Source: an uncultured Duncaniella sp. (GTDB lineage Bacteria > Bacteroidota > Bacteroidia > Bacteroidales > Muribaculaceae). Taken from it: DNA of 64,000 nt. Below the pieces are notes generated by a model that made no database searches, was not told where the DNA came from, and worked only from the letters and a program-made list of their open reading frames with translations. Position 1 is the stretch's first letter. Each line of letters opens with the position of its first letter. The DNA lies in the NCBI GenBank assembly GCA_910588795.1, contig CAJURI010000003.1, positions 1-64,000 of the forward strand. Direction: 5' to 3'. Made by a program: the position numbers and the translations under genes. Positions 55,051 through 64,000 of the stretch are shown here, in pieces.

Positions 55051-55147
55051 AATGCGATGTAATTTACGTTGTTTTATTTCACAAAGATAACAAACGGACA
55101 CGTCACAGACGCGTCCGCACATGTTAATAGATATTAAAACATATGGC

Positions 55148-55921
55148 TTATTGTTCCACGTTGTTTGCCGATTCTGCCTCCGGATAAGTGACCTCCCACA
55201 GATACAACGCCTGCGGTGGCATTGACGTGCCTGCGGCACACCGGTCCTTACGTTCTATTATGCGCCCGAATTCCTCAACCGAGATCTTGCCGCGCCCCAC
55301 TTCGACGAGCGTGCCCACCACTGCCCTCACCATGTTGCGGAGAAAACGGTCGGCCGTTATGACAAATACCCAGCACGAGCTGTCAGCCCCTCCTACACGA
55401 TGCCACCCGGCATGCGTGACACGACATATGTTGGTCTTGGCATCGGAATGCAGCTTGGCAAAAGATGTGAAATCGCTCGTTTCGAGCAGGAGCGAGGCCG
55501 CACGGTTCATAGCCTCGAAATCCAGCGACGCCGGAGCCTTCCAGCTCAAAGGATAGAAAAACGGAGACTTTTCCGTGACGGCGTAATAGTGATACGTGCG
55601 CGACACCGCGTCAAATCTCGCATGCAGGTCTGACGGCACCGGATAGATATCCTGTATGGCTATGTCCTTCCCCACAATGGCATCAACGCTGGCAGCGAGA
55701 CGCTTAAGGTCATCGACCGGATCGTCGATGTCAAAATGTGCCACCATCATACGGGCATTCACACCGGCATCCGTGCGGCCTGCGCCAACGATCTTCACAG
55801 GGCGGCGCAGCACCTTCGACAGAGCATCCTCCGTCACCTCCTGCACAGTCACCGCCCCCGGCTGGCTCTGCCACCCGTGAAACGGCTCTCCGCGATAGCT
55901 CAGCCGCATGAAGTAACGCAT
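55148..55921 (-). CDS. truA: tRNA pseudouridine(38-40) synthase
   Basis: TruA makes pseudouridine in the tRNA anticodon arm. From ATG 55921 the protein is 257 residues. The catalytic Asp is D51 in GAGRTDAGVNA. Its ATG shares one base with the speA stop (TGATG), so translation is probably coupled. The frame extends back into speA, but no family-like residues precede MRYFMRLSYRG. Confidence 0.95.
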   Translation of the reverse strand: MRYFMRLSYRGEPFHGWQSQPGAVTVQEVTEDALSKVLRRPVKIVGAGRTDAGVNARMMVAHFDIDDPVDDLKRLAASVDAIVGKDIAIQDIYPVPSDLHARFDAVSRTYHYYAVTEKSPFFYPLSWKAPASLDFEAMNRAASLLLETSDFTSFAKLHSDAKTNICRVTHAGWHRVGGADSSCWVFVITADRFLRNMVRAVVGTLVEVGRGKISVEEFGRIIERKDRCAAGTSMPPQALYLWEVTYPEAESANNVEQ

Positions 55922-57822
55922 CAGTCCTTCTCTATATAGGTGTAGCCATACAGGCCCGAACGGTAATTGCTGAGGAATTCCCTGCCCTCTTCCGGAGATA
56001 TCTTGCCGTCCTTCATGGACGAGGTCACCCATGCCTCGACATTCCGCACAAGCTTCTTGGGATTGAACTGCACATAGTCTAGCACATCGGCCACAGTCTC
56101 TCCGTCTATTATCCGGTCTATCTCGTAACGGTCCTTGTACACCGATATATGCACGGCATTTGTGTCGCCGAACAGATTGTGCATGTCACCCAGGATCTCC
56201 TGATAGGCCCCCACAAGGAACACTCCGAGATAGTAAGGTTCCCCGGGCTTGAGCGCATGCACATGCAGGGAGTTAGCCGTGGCTCCGGTGTTGGATATGA
56301 AATTGGATATCTTGCCGTCGCTGTCGCAGGTTATGTCCTGGATGGTACAGGTGCGCGTGGGCTTCTCGTCAAGGCGTGACAGAGGTATTATGGGGAACAC
56401 CTGGTCTATCGCCCAGGAATCAGTGAGCGACTGGAACAGTGAAAAATTGCAGAAATACTTGTCGGGGATCATCTTGGCCACCTTGCGCAGTTCCTCGGGC
56501 GCATGCCGCATGCCGCTGACTATGTCGCACACATCGCGGGCTATCGACCAGAACAGCTCCTCCATCTGCGCGCGCATCTTCAGGTCGAGCATCCCGAGGC
56601 TGAACAGGTCGAGGGCCTCCTCACGTATCTGCAGGGCATCGTGCCAGCTCTCAAGAATGTTCTGCTGGTCGATCTTGTCCCATATCTGGTAAAGCTCTTT
56701 TATGAGCTCATGGGCATCATCGTCCACCTCCCGGCTGTCCTTCCATATGGGGAGCTGGGTTGTCTCAAGCACCTCGAACACGAGCACCGAATGGTGGGCC
56801 GTAAGCGAGCGTCCGCTCTCGTTTATGATGTTAGGCTGCTTAAGCCCGTTCTTTTCACATGCATCCACAAGGGTCGACACCGCATCGTTGGCATACTCCT
56901 GAATGGAATAGTTCATCGACGATCCCGAGGCCGAGTTGCGCGAGCCGTCATAGTCGACCCCGAGGCCGCCCCCTATGTCGATAAACTCCACGTCAAAGCC
57001 GAGATTGCACAGGTTCACATAGAACTGCGCAGCCTCCCTTATTGCATTCTTTATGAATCGGATCTTGGTGATCTGGCTCCCTATATGGAAATGTATGAGC
57101 TTCAGACAGTCAGTCATCTTGTTGCGCTCCATATAGTCGAGAGCCTCAAGAAGCTCCGACGAATTCAGACCGAACTTCGACTGGTCACCGCCGCTTGTCT
57201 CCCACTTTCCCGAGCCTGACGATGCAAGCTTGATGCGCAGGCCCACGTTAGGACGCAGATCCATGCGCCGGGCCACCTCGGAGATTATCCGAAGCTCGTT
57301 GAGCTTCTCCACAACTATATATATGCGGCGGCCCATCTTCTGGGCGAGCAGAGCCAGCTCTATGTACGTCTTGTCCTTATAGCCGTTGCAGATTATCAGG
57401 GCGTTCTCTCGTATGTTGGTGGCAAGCACTGCATGAAGCTCGGGCTTGGAGCCTGCCTCCAGTCCGATATTGAACTTCTCCCCATAGGTAACGATCTCCT
57501 CCACGACAGGCCGCATCTGATTGACCTTGATCGGATAGATGATATAATTCTGCCCCTCGTAATTATACTGTTTCGAAGCGACAGCAAAACAGTTGGAGAT
57601 CTTCTCGATACGGTTATCGAGGATGTCAGGGAAACGCAGCAGCACGGGCGACGTTATATCCCTCACCTGAAGCTCGTCCATCACCTCCCTAAGGTCAACC
57701 GAGGCATAACCCTCACGCGGAGTCACAGCCACATTTCCCTTGGAATTGATGGAAAAATACTTTCGGCCCCAGCCCTGGATATTATACAGCTCCATGCTGT
57801 CCTCAATGCGCCATCTTCTCAT
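55921..57822 (-). CDS. speA: Biosynthetic arginine decarboxylase
   Basis: SpeA decarboxylates arginine to agmatine, a first step of polyamine synthesis, with PLP. The 633-residue protein has the PLP Lys at 99 (YIIYPIKVNQ) and the phosphate-binding FIDIGGGLGVDYDGS. The C-terminal half has the typical extended SpeA architecture, ending in the basic helix region before YGYTYIEKD. It is not the inducible AdiA fold. It shares a transcript with truA. Confidence 0.96.
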   Translation of the reverse strand: MRRWRIEDSMELYNIQGWGRKYFSINSKGNVAVTPREGYASVDLREVMDELQVRDITSPVLLRFPDILDNRIEKISNCFAVASKQYNYEGQNYIIYPIKVNQMRPVVEEIVTYGEKFNIGLEAGSKPELHAVLATNIRENALIICNGYKDKTYIELALLAQKMGRRIYIVVEKLNELRIISEVARRMDLRPNVGLRIKLASSGSGKWETSGGDQSKFGLNSSELLEALDYMERNKMTDCLKLIHFHIGSQITKIRFIKNAIREAAQFYVNLCNLGFDVEFIDIGGGLGVDYDGSRNSASGSSMNYSIQEYANDAVSTLVDACEKNGLKQPNIINESGRSLTAHHSVLVFEVLETTQLPIWKDSREVDDDAHELIKELYQIWDKIDQQNILESWHDALQIREEALDLFSLGMLDLKMRAQMEELFWSIARDVCDIVSGMRHAPEELRKVAKMIPDKYFCNFSLFQSLTDSWAIDQVFPIIPLSRLDEKPTRTCTIQDITCDSDGKISNFISNTGATANSLHVHALKPGEPYYLGVFLVGAYQEILGDMHNLFGDTNAVHISVYKDRYEIDRIIDGETVADVLDYVQFNPKKLVRNVEAWVTSSMKDGKISPEEGREFLSNYRSGLYGYTYIEKD

Positions 57823-57878
57823 CGGCTAATTTCAGTGAAATAGTTATTATTACTAATGTTCTTTACGTGATTCAGGAG

Positions 57879-57910
57879 CAAAGGTACACATTTCCGTCGG
57901 ATTTCAGCAA
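57879..57910 (-). promoter_or_regulatory. Promoter of speA-truA
   Basis: The reverse strand has a -33 TTG (complement of 57908-57910), 21 nt, then TACCTTTG (complement of 57879-57886). The speA ATG follows after about 55 nt. The 359-nt gap 57823-58181 otherwise holds only the divergent promoter at 58067. Confidence 0.6.
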
Positions 57911-58066
57911 TTTTTCATATGCAAATAGATTTTCGACCAGAATTTTAGCTGTCCGGTGCACAGCCATGGCACAGATAAAGCATCGGAAACATCCGCGCTC
58001 TACTGTCCCGGTGAAACGACCATGGCAATTTAGCCACAACATTTTGTAATAAGTTAACAATTGCTG

Positions 58067-58098
58067 TTTGCATTAATCGCCAATTGATATTACCTTTG
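58067..58098 (+). promoter_or_regulatory. Promoter of the TPR lipoprotein gene
   Basis: A -33 TTTG (58067-58070) and a -7 TACCTTTG (58091-58098) are 20 nt apart. The leader would be about 78 nt. Confidence 0.65.
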
Positions 58099-58181
58099 CC
58101 AATGGCTTTATAGTGCATCATAATACATTAAAATACATTATTCATTACATACAACCAATCAACCTCTAAGTCACAATTCTT

Positions 58182-59867
58182 ATGAACAAGCTTTCAGGGT
58201 TAGCACTGCTCGCCGGTTCTGCCATGGTCCTCACAGGATGCAGCAAGAAGATGAACCAGTTCGCAGCCGACTATTTCACCACCAACCCCAATCCGCTCGA
58301 AGTCGTCGGAACCCACGTACCGGCAACAGTCACAGGACACATCCCTGCCAAATTCTTTGTCAAGAACGCCACTGTATCAGTGACACCGGTGCTCGTATAT
58401 GGCGCGACCGAAGAGAAAGCATCGCCCATGACATTCCAGGGTGAGAAAGTACGCGGCAACAACCCCGTGATCTCCTACGAAAACGGCGGCACCGTGACCA
58501 TCCCGGTCAACTATCTCTATCAGCCCGACATGCAGAAATCAGAGCTTTACCTCAACTTCGAGGTACAGCAGAAAGGCAAGCAGTATGTACTCCCGCGTGT
58601 CAAGGTCGCCAACGGAGTCGTAGCCACAGCAGCCCTTGCTGACGCAGGCACACTCACCCCGGCAACCGCCAACGACAAGTTCCAGCGCATCATCAATGAG
58701 AAATACTCAGCCGACATCCACTTCCTCATCAACCAGGCCAACCTCCGCAAGAGCGAGCTCAACAGCGACGAGGTGCTCCGCCTCCATCGCGACCTTCGCG
58801 CCGCTTCAGGCGACTCCACACGTGTGATCGAGGAGATCAACATCCAGTCATACGCATCACCCGAAGGCGGAATCGACCTCAACACACGCCTCGCTCAGAA
58901 CCGCGAGACCAACACCACCGACTACGTCAACAAGCAGCTGAAGAAGGACAACATCACCGAATTCGGCGAACTCACAGCCAACTTCACACCTGAGGACTGG
59001 GAAGGCTTCCAGAAGCTCGTTGCAGCAAGCAACATACAGGACAAAGACCTTATACTCAGCGTTCTGTCGATGTACAAAGACCCCGAGCAGCGCGAACGCG
59101 AGATCCGCAACCTCTCAAGCGTATTCGACCAGCTCGCCGAGGAAATACTCCCGCAGCTCCGCTACTCACGCATCACAGCAAGCGTGAACGTGATCGGCAA
59201 GAGCGATGACCAGCTCAACAAGGCTTTCGACACCGATCCCTCGACACTCACTGTGGACGAGCTGCTCTACACAGCAACCCTCACCGACAACCTCAAGCGC
59301 AAAGGTGACATCTACACAGCCGCCACACGCCTGTTCCCCAATGACTACCGCGGATTCAACAACCTCGGCAAAGTTCAGTACCAGCAGGGCGACTACGACG
59401 CTGCCATGGCAAGCTTCAAGAAGGCTGCCCGCCTCAACGCCAACGCTCCCGAGTCACAGATGAACCAGGGCCTCGTAGCTCTCGTGAATGACGACTACCG
59501 CGCAGCCAACACAGCATTCGGCAAAGCCGCAGGTCTCAACGAACTTTCTCCCGCCCTCGGCCTCCTCTATCTCAAGCAGGGCGACGTGAAGGCCGCTGTC
59601 AAGGCATTCGGCAACGACAAGAGCAACAATGCAGCTCTCGCACAGATCCTCAACAAGGACTACAACGCAGCCAAGGGCACTCTCGCAGCTATCGCCAACC
59701 CCGACGCCACCACCTACTACCTGATGGCAATCCTCGGAGCACGCACAGGCAACGAGCAGATGGTGACCTCCAACCTGCGCCAGGCTGTCAAGCTTGACCG
59801 CAACTATGCTGCCAAGGCTGCCAACGACCTTGAGTTCGCACGCTACAACATTACCAAAGCCCTCTGA
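58182..59867 (+). CDS. TPR lipoprotein with OmpA-like motif
   Basis: This 561-residue protein has a lipoprotein signal (lipobox VLTGC, Cys about 20). A beta-rich N-terminal part follows (to about 170). A segment near 225 reads NIQSYASPEGGIDLNTRLAQNRE, which matches the peptidoglycan-binding loop pattern of OmpA-like domains. TPR repeats occupy about 385-545 (FNNLGKVQYQQGDYDAAMAS). Codon use is strongly skewed to C-ending codons, suggesting high expression. It may anchor the outer membrane to the cell wall (inference). Exact family is not certain. Confidence 0.8.
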   Translation: MNKLSGLALLAGSAMVLTGCSKKMNQFAADYFTTNPNPLEVVGTHVPATVTGHIPAKFFVKNATVSVTPVLVYGATEEKASPMTFQGEKVRGNNPVISYENGGTVTIPVNYLYQPDMQKSELYLNFEVQQKGKQYVLPRVKVANGVVATAALADAGTLTPATANDKFQRIINEKYSADIHFLINQANLRKSELNSDEVLRLHRDLRAASGDSTRVIEEINIQSYASPEGGIDLNTRLAQNRETNTTDYVNKQLKKDNITEFGELTANFTPEDWEGFQKLVAASNIQDKDLILSVLSMYKDPEQREREIRNLSSVFDQLAEEILPQLRYSRITASVNVIGKSDDQLNKAFDTDPSTLTVDELLYTATLTDNLKRKGDIYTAATRLFPNDYRGFNNLGKVQYQQGDYDAAMASFKKAARLNANAPESQMNQGLVALVNDDYRAANTAFGKAAGLNELSPALGLLYLKQGDVKAAVKAFGNDKSNNAALAQILNKDYNAAKGTLAAIANPDATTYYLMAILGARTGNEQMVTSNLRQAVKLDRNYAAKAANDLEFARYNITKAL

Positions 59868-59880
59868 TAAAAACAGAAGC

Positions 59881-59970
59881 TCCCTTCATTGAAACCTGAA
59901 GGGATCCGACACTGAAAAACACGGAGACCAAAGAGCCGCATAATTATGACTATACGCTCTTTGGTCTCCG
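59881..59970 (+). terminator. Double hairpin after the TPR lipoprotein gene
   Basis: TCCCTTCA (59881-59888) pairs with TGAAGGGA (59897-59904). A second perfect 15-bp stem pairs 59922-59936 with 59956-59970, followed by TCATTTTATC. The second hairpin is the stronger terminator candidate. Confidence 0.75.
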
Positions 59971-60064
59971 TCATTTTATCCCGGCACCGGCCACGCTTGC
60001 ACATTTTCATCAATAAATTCACAACAAAACGCCTCACGAGCATGCTAATTCCGGGTAAAAATCG

Positions 60065-60072
60065 TAACTTTG
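60065..60072 (+). promoter_or_regulatory. -7 box of the rRNA methyltransferase gene
   Basis: TAACTTTG matches TAnnTTTG and lies 53 nt before the ATG at 60126. Confidence 0.5.
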
Positions 60073-60125
60073 CACATCCGAAACTCCCCCTTCCACATAT
60101 TACATCCCCTCTACAATAGAACTAT

Positions 60126-61787
60126 ATGTCACAGAAATTTGAAATGGTTGCCAAGACCCTGAAAGGTCTTGAAGAGGTCCTTGCCGAAGAACTCCGCACA
60201 CTCGGAGCCGAAAACGTCGAGCCGGGATGCCGCATGGTGTCCTTTGAGGGGGACCTCGCTATGATGTACCGGGCAAATCTTTGTTGCCGCACCGCGCTCA
60301 GCATTCTGCGCCCGATATATAAATTCATAGCGTCCGACCCCGACACTCTTTACGAAATGGTAAAGGAATATGACTGGGGAGGGGTGCTCACATTGGGCAA
60401 GACCTTCTCGATCGACACTACAAGCCATTCCAACGAATTCACCCACTCACGATTCGTGACCTACCGCGTGAAGGATGCGATAGTCGACTGGTTCAAAGAC
60501 CGATTCGGGCCCGACAAACGGCCCGGCGTAAGGCTGAACGACGCCGATGTGATGCTCAACGTCCACATCGACGGAAACCGTGTCACCCTCTCTCTCAATT
60601 CATCAGGCGAATCGCTGCATAAGAGAGGATGGCGTGTGGCTCAGACCGAAGCTCCGATCAACGAAGTGCTCGCCGCAGGCATAATACTCAAAAGCGGATG
60701 GCGCGGCGACTGCCCGCTGCTCGACCCCATGTGCGGATCAGGCACATTCCTGATCGAGGCCGCACTCATTGCCGCCGGCATAAAACCGGGATCATACCGC
60801 GAGACATGGCCATTCTGCCAGTGGAAGGACTGGGACCCCGAGCTATTCGACTCTGTGCTTAACGAAGGGGACGCCCCTCGCGAAATACCATTCAAGATTT
60901 ACGGGGCCGACATATCTCCGAAAGCAATCGACATAGCCGAGCGCAACATCCTCTCGGCCGGAGTGGATGAATACATCAACCTGCGTGTCCGCTCCATACA
61001 GCAGTGGGAGGAGGCTCCCATGGCCGGCACGCCCGGTGTCATCATCACCAATCCCCCTTACGGCGAGCGCATCAATCCCGAGGACCTTGAGGGCCTGTAC
61101 CGGACTCTCGGGACCAAGTTCAAGCGAGTGTTCTGCGGCTATCACTCCTGGGTCATATCATCCAACGAAGACTGCCTCGCCCACATAGGGCTGACCCCCT
61201 CGGTTCGCGAGCAGATGCAGAACGGAGGTCTTGACTGCGAGCTGCGTGAATACGTGAGCTTCGAAGGCTCCAAAAGCGAATTCCGTGCCGCCGGAGGCTC
61301 CATCAAGAGGGATCGTCCCGCACGCGAGGACCGCGGCCGCAAATTCAACCGCAAGAGCGAAGCGGAATGGACAAGGGACGCCCGCGACAAAGGCATGGGA
61401 GGTAAACGTGGAGACAAGCCCGCCGGGCCGCGGCGCGGACTCCCGAAGGACACTCCGCTGAGCGAAAAATACCGTCCGAAAGCCGGAGGATTTGCCCGCA
61501 GCGAAGAACGCCGCCGCAAATTCAAGGAAGAGACCGCACGTGACGGCGAACGCAGATTCAGCCACCATGAGAGAGAAATCTCACGTGAGGATTTCCGTGA
61601 CGAAGCCGAGGAACTCCTCGCACGCCGACGCAACATACACGCGCTTAAAAGCCTTGGGGAGACACCCAAGATGCCCACTATACCGTCGGCCGACGGTCCG
61701 TTCATGCGCACACGCAGACGCGGATGGAAACGCCCTGACTCCACCGACGGCAACAAGGACAGCGGCAATAATGAATCAGGTGAATAA
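60126..61787 (+). CDS. THUMP-type 23S rRNA guanine-N2 methyltransferase with basic tail
   Basis: The 553-residue protein resembles RlmL/YpsC-type methyltransferases. The N-terminal THUMP region (about 1-165, KTLKGLEEVLAEEL) precedes the Rossmann-fold SAM domain with DPMCGSGTFLIEAAL (about 200-214) and the catalytic NPPYGER (309-315). The catalytic part ends near residue 390. Some 160 further residues are rich in Arg, Lys, Asp and Glu (RPAREDRGRKFNRKSE and similar) and look disordered. This tail could bind rRNA. The purD gene follows 108 nt downstream. Confidence 0.9.
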   Translation: MSQKFEMVAKTLKGLEEVLAEELRTLGAENVEPGCRMVSFEGDLAMMYRANLCCRTALSILRPIYKFIASDPDTLYEMVKEYDWGGVLTLGKTFSIDTTSHSNEFTHSRFVTYRVKDAIVDWFKDRFGPDKRPGVRLNDADVMLNVHIDGNRVTLSLNSSGESLHKRGWRVAQTEAPINEVLAAGIILKSGWRGDCPLLDPMCGSGTFLIEAALIAAGIKPGSYRETWPFCQWKDWDPELFDSVLNEGDAPREIPFKIYGADISPKAIDIAERNILSAGVDEYINLRVRSIQQWEEAPMAGTPGVIITNPPYGERINPEDLEGLYRTLGTKFKRVFCGYHSWVISSNEDCLAHIGLTPSVREQMQNGGLDCELREYVSFEGSKSEFRAAGGSIKRDRPAREDRGRKFNRKSEAEWTRDARDKGMGGKRGDKPAGPRRGLPKDTPLSEKYRPKAGGFARSEERRRKFKEETARDGERRFSHHEREISREDFRDEAEELLARRRNIHALKSLGETPKMPTIPSADGPFMRTRRRGWKRPDSTDGNKDSGNNESGE

Positions 61788-61895
61788 ACAATGTCAATTC
61801 AGCAAACACTCAACACACTCAGATATCCCGTGAGCAACCATCCCGAAAAAAGCCCGTTTAACGCAGGAGAGACCCTCCAGGAAAAATTCTCACCC

Positions 61896-63188
61896 ATGAC
61901 AGTACTACTACTCGGCTCAGGCGGCCGCGAATGCGCGCTGGCCTGGAAAATCTCACAGAGCCCTGCTCTCAAGCACCTGTACATAGCACCCGGCAACGGC
62001 GGCACAGGAAGTTACGGAGAAAATGTGAGCCTGTCACCGCTCGATTTTGACGCTATAGCAGCATTCTGCGAGGAGAAAGGGGTGGACATGATAATCGTGG
62101 GCAACGAGGATCCGCTCGTAGCCGGCATATACGATTATTTTCATGAGCGCGGCAACGCTCCACTCATCGTCGGCCCATCGAAAGCAGGTGCAGCCCTTGA
62201 AGGCAGCAAGGACTTCGCCAAGCAGTTCATGGTGCGCCACGGCATACCCACAGCCCGCTACCGCAGCTTCACAGCCGAAACTGTGGCCGAAGGTGAAAAA
62301 TTCCTCGAAGAACTGCGCCCACCCTACGTGCTCAAAGCCGACGGTCTTGCCGCAGGGAAAGGGGTACTCATCATCGACTCGCTCGACGATGCCAAGAAGT
62401 CACTCCGGGAGATGCTGTCAGGAATGTTCGGTAAATCATCCTCAACCGTCGTAATCGAAGAATTTCTGAAAGGGATCGAATGCTCCGTGTTCGTGCTCAC
62501 CGACGGCAACGGCGGCTACCGGATACTCCCCGTAGCCAAGGACTACAAACGTATCGGCGAAGGCGACACAGGACCGAACACCGGAGGCATGGGAGCTGTA
62601 AGCCCCGTGGCTTTCGCTGACGAGACCTTCATGAAGAAAGTTGAGGAGCGCATCATACTCCCCACCGTCAACGGGCTCATCTCCGAGGGGATCACCTACC
62701 GCGGATTCATATTCCTCGGCCTTATCGAGGTCGACGGAGAACCGATGGTGATAGAGTACAATGTGCGCATGGGTGACCCTGAGACCGAAGTGGTGATGCT
62801 GCGCATAGCATCCGACCTTCTCCCTCTGCTGCGTGCCGCCGCCGAAGGAAATCTCGGCACAATGCCTCTGGCCATCGACCCGCGCTACGCCACCACAGTC
62901 ATGGTGGTGTCAGGCGGATACCCAGGCTCATACCCCAAAGGGAAAGTAATAACAGTCCTTGACAAGGAAAGCGGAGTCACCTTCTTCCATGCCGGAACGG
63001 CTCTGCAAGCCGACGGCACACTCGTCACATCGGGAGGCCGTGTCATAGCATGCAGCGCGTACGGAAAAGACCTTGACGACGCGCTTGCCAACTCATTCAG
63101 GGGTGCGTCGGATGTCACCTACGAAGGCAAATACTTCCGACGTGACATAGGTGCCGACCTCAAAGCCATCGAACAGTCCCGTAAATGA
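61896..63188 (+). CDS. purD: Phosphoribosylamine-glycine ligase
   Basis: PurD joins glycine to phosphoribosylamine in purine synthesis. From ATG 61896 the protein is 430 residues and starts with MTVLLLGSGGRECALAWK. The ATP-grasp domain (PYVLKADGLAAGKGVLI; EEFLKGIECSVFVLTDG; NVRMGDPETEVVM) is intact. The frame is open from 61791, but the extra 35 residues are not family-like. Its TGA overlaps the ATG of the next gene (ATGA). Confidence 0.95.
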   Translation: MTVLLLGSGGRECALAWKISQSPALKHLYIAPGNGGTGSYGENVSLSPLDFDAIAAFCEEKGVDMIIVGNEDPLVAGIYDYFHERGNAPLIVGPSKAGAALEGSKDFAKQFMVRHGIPTARYRSFTAETVAEGEKFLEELRPPYVLKADGLAAGKGVLIIDSLDDAKKSLREMLSGMFGKSSSTVVIEEFLKGIECSVFVLTDGNGGYRILPVAKDYKRIGEGDTGPNTGGMGAVSPVAFADETFMKKVEERIILPTVNGLISEGITYRGFIFLGLIEVDGEPMVIEYNVRMGDPETEVVMLRIASDLLPLLRAAAEGNLGTMPLAIDPRYATTVMVVSGGYPGSYPKGKVITVLDKESGVTFFHAGTALQADGTLVTSGGRVIACSAYGKDLDDALANSFRGASDVTYEGKYFRRDIGADLKAIEQSRK

Positions 63189-64000
63189 CCCGCAAAGAGA
63201 CCCGCTTAACCAATTTCATACGTTCGCGCGGAGTAGGCGCAATCATCGCAGCCATCTCGGCATGGCTGACGTGGAGAGCCCTTCCCTCATATACACCCTC
63301 AGGATGGTCAGGCATAATGCCTGAACTGTCCTGGGGCATAAATTTTATGCTGCTTGCAGCGACTGCAGGAGCCATGATAGCCATAAACAGGCAATTCAAC
63401 ATCCTGCGCACACTGTCAGTGTTCTTCGCTGCATATTTCATCTTCACCACATGCTCCACCCCTGACATAAGTTCTTTTCTGTCAGTCTCCTCCATTCTTG
63501 CCGCAGGTATCATACTGTGCATGTGGATACTCTTCACGCTATATAACGAACGATACAGCGACCGGCGTATCTTTCTCATATTCGCGATCCTGAGCGCAGG
63601 TACCCTCTACGACTGGAAATTTCTTTTCTTCATCCCTGTATTCATCGTGGGGCTGGCTCAGATGCGCATTCTGAGGTTCAAGAAAATCATGGCGGCACTC
63701 ATCGGCATAGCCACCCCGCCATGGATAGCGTTCGGGCTTGGTCTTATTCCGATACCTGCCATCCCACACATATACTTCACATCACCCGCACTGCTTCTGC
63801 AGGCCCCCGGAGGATTGCCGTTCCTGTGCGCCGTAGTCCTGACCATGGCGATAGGATTCCTGTTCGGAAGCATCAACCTGCTGCGCATTCTCGGCTTCAA
63901 CGCTCGCGCGCGGGCTTATAACGGATTTCTCGCCATACTCGGCATCTACACCGGGGCTCTTGCCATAATCAACTTCACGGCACTCCCCGACTACGTGACC
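63185..64000 (+). CDS. Multipass membrane protein, cut by the window end
   Basis: A frame starting at ATG 63185, overlapping the purD stop by 4 nt, runs open to base 64000 without a stop (272 codons seen). It begins MTRKETRLTNFIRSRGVGAI and has about eight hydrophobic segments separated by short basic loops (RRIFLIF; RILRFKK). I do not recognise a specific family with confidence; it resembles Bacteroidales inner-membrane proteins of unknown function. The overlap suggests translational coupling to purD. Confidence 0.75.
   Translation, partial: MTRKETRLTNFIRSRGVGAIIAAISAWLTWRALPSYTPSGWSGIMPELSWGINFMLLAATAGAMIAINRQFNILRTLSVFFAAYFIFTTCSTPDISSFLSVSSILAAGIILCMWILFTLYNERYSDRRIFLIFAILSAGTLYDWKFLFFIPVFIVGLAQMRILRFKKIMAALIGIATPPWIAFGLGLIPIPAIPHIYFTSPALLLQAPGGLPFLCAVVLTMAIGFLFGSINLLRILGFNARARAYNGFLAILGIYTGALAIINFTALPDYVT

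Overview
The window reads as chromosomal DNA of an anaerobic Bacteroidota in the order Bacteroidales, most likely the gut family Muribaculaceae. This rests on the protein families present (DUF4294, DUF4831, DUF4923, DUF4493/PCMD, DUF5119, Mfa-like fimbrillin), a fused NuoCD without visible NuoEFG, the atp order D-C-B-E-F-H-A-G, and recurrent promoters of the Bacteroidota type (-7 TAnnTTTG, sometimes a -33 TTG about 19-20 nt upstream). The genus cannot be fixed from sequence reading alone. I see no rRNA, tRNA, CRISPR array, complete insertion sequence or prophage.

Layout. 1-4.2 kb: an unknown lipoprotein, a short repeat with a terminator-like hairpin, nadB, a DUF4294 protein, and a reverse-strand structured RNA I cannot assign. 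4.3-7.2 kb: rsmA/ksgA, mgtE and a small membrane protein. 7.3-9.4 kb: a two-gene fimbrial-type surface locus. 9.5-17.5 kb: metG, ansA, a 57-codon small ORF between a promoter and a 17-bp hairpin, an EamA transporter and a tricorn-like protease. 17.6-20.4 kb: a 45-bp perfect inverted repeat, a two-component system (reverse strand), a second copy of the short repeat and another sRNA-like locus. 20.8-27.9 kb: an unknown coiled-coil protein, then secreted GH3 and GH2 glycosidases flanking a small lipoprotein gene. 28-36.7 kb: DUF4831, the bifunctional NAD(P)HX repair enzyme, two convergent GT2 glycosyltransferases, DUF4923, a large DUF4493/PCMD-type lipoprotein and murI.

36.8-54.3 kb is the main feature. 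It is a reverse-strand run of 18 tightly spaced genes in which the whole F1Fo ATP synthase set (atpD-C-B-E-F-H-A-G) lies inside the NADH dehydrogenase-like complex I operon, between nuoH and nuoI. A promoter with structured leader precedes nuoA and a hairpin follows nuoN. The arrangement would co-express the ion-pumping complex and the ATP synthase.

54.4-64 kb: an outer-membrane beta-barrel protein, truA and speA (coupled), a TPR lipoprotein with an OmpA-like motif, a THUMP-type rRNA methyltransferase with a long basic tail, purD, and a membrane protein cut by the window end.

The most interesting items are the split nuo/atp locus, the unassigned structured RNA at about 3.84-4.14 kb, the paired repeats with covarying hairpins, the small ORF with a tandem-repeat leader, and the long inverted repeat. 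Family assignments come from reading the protein sequences. No database search was run.
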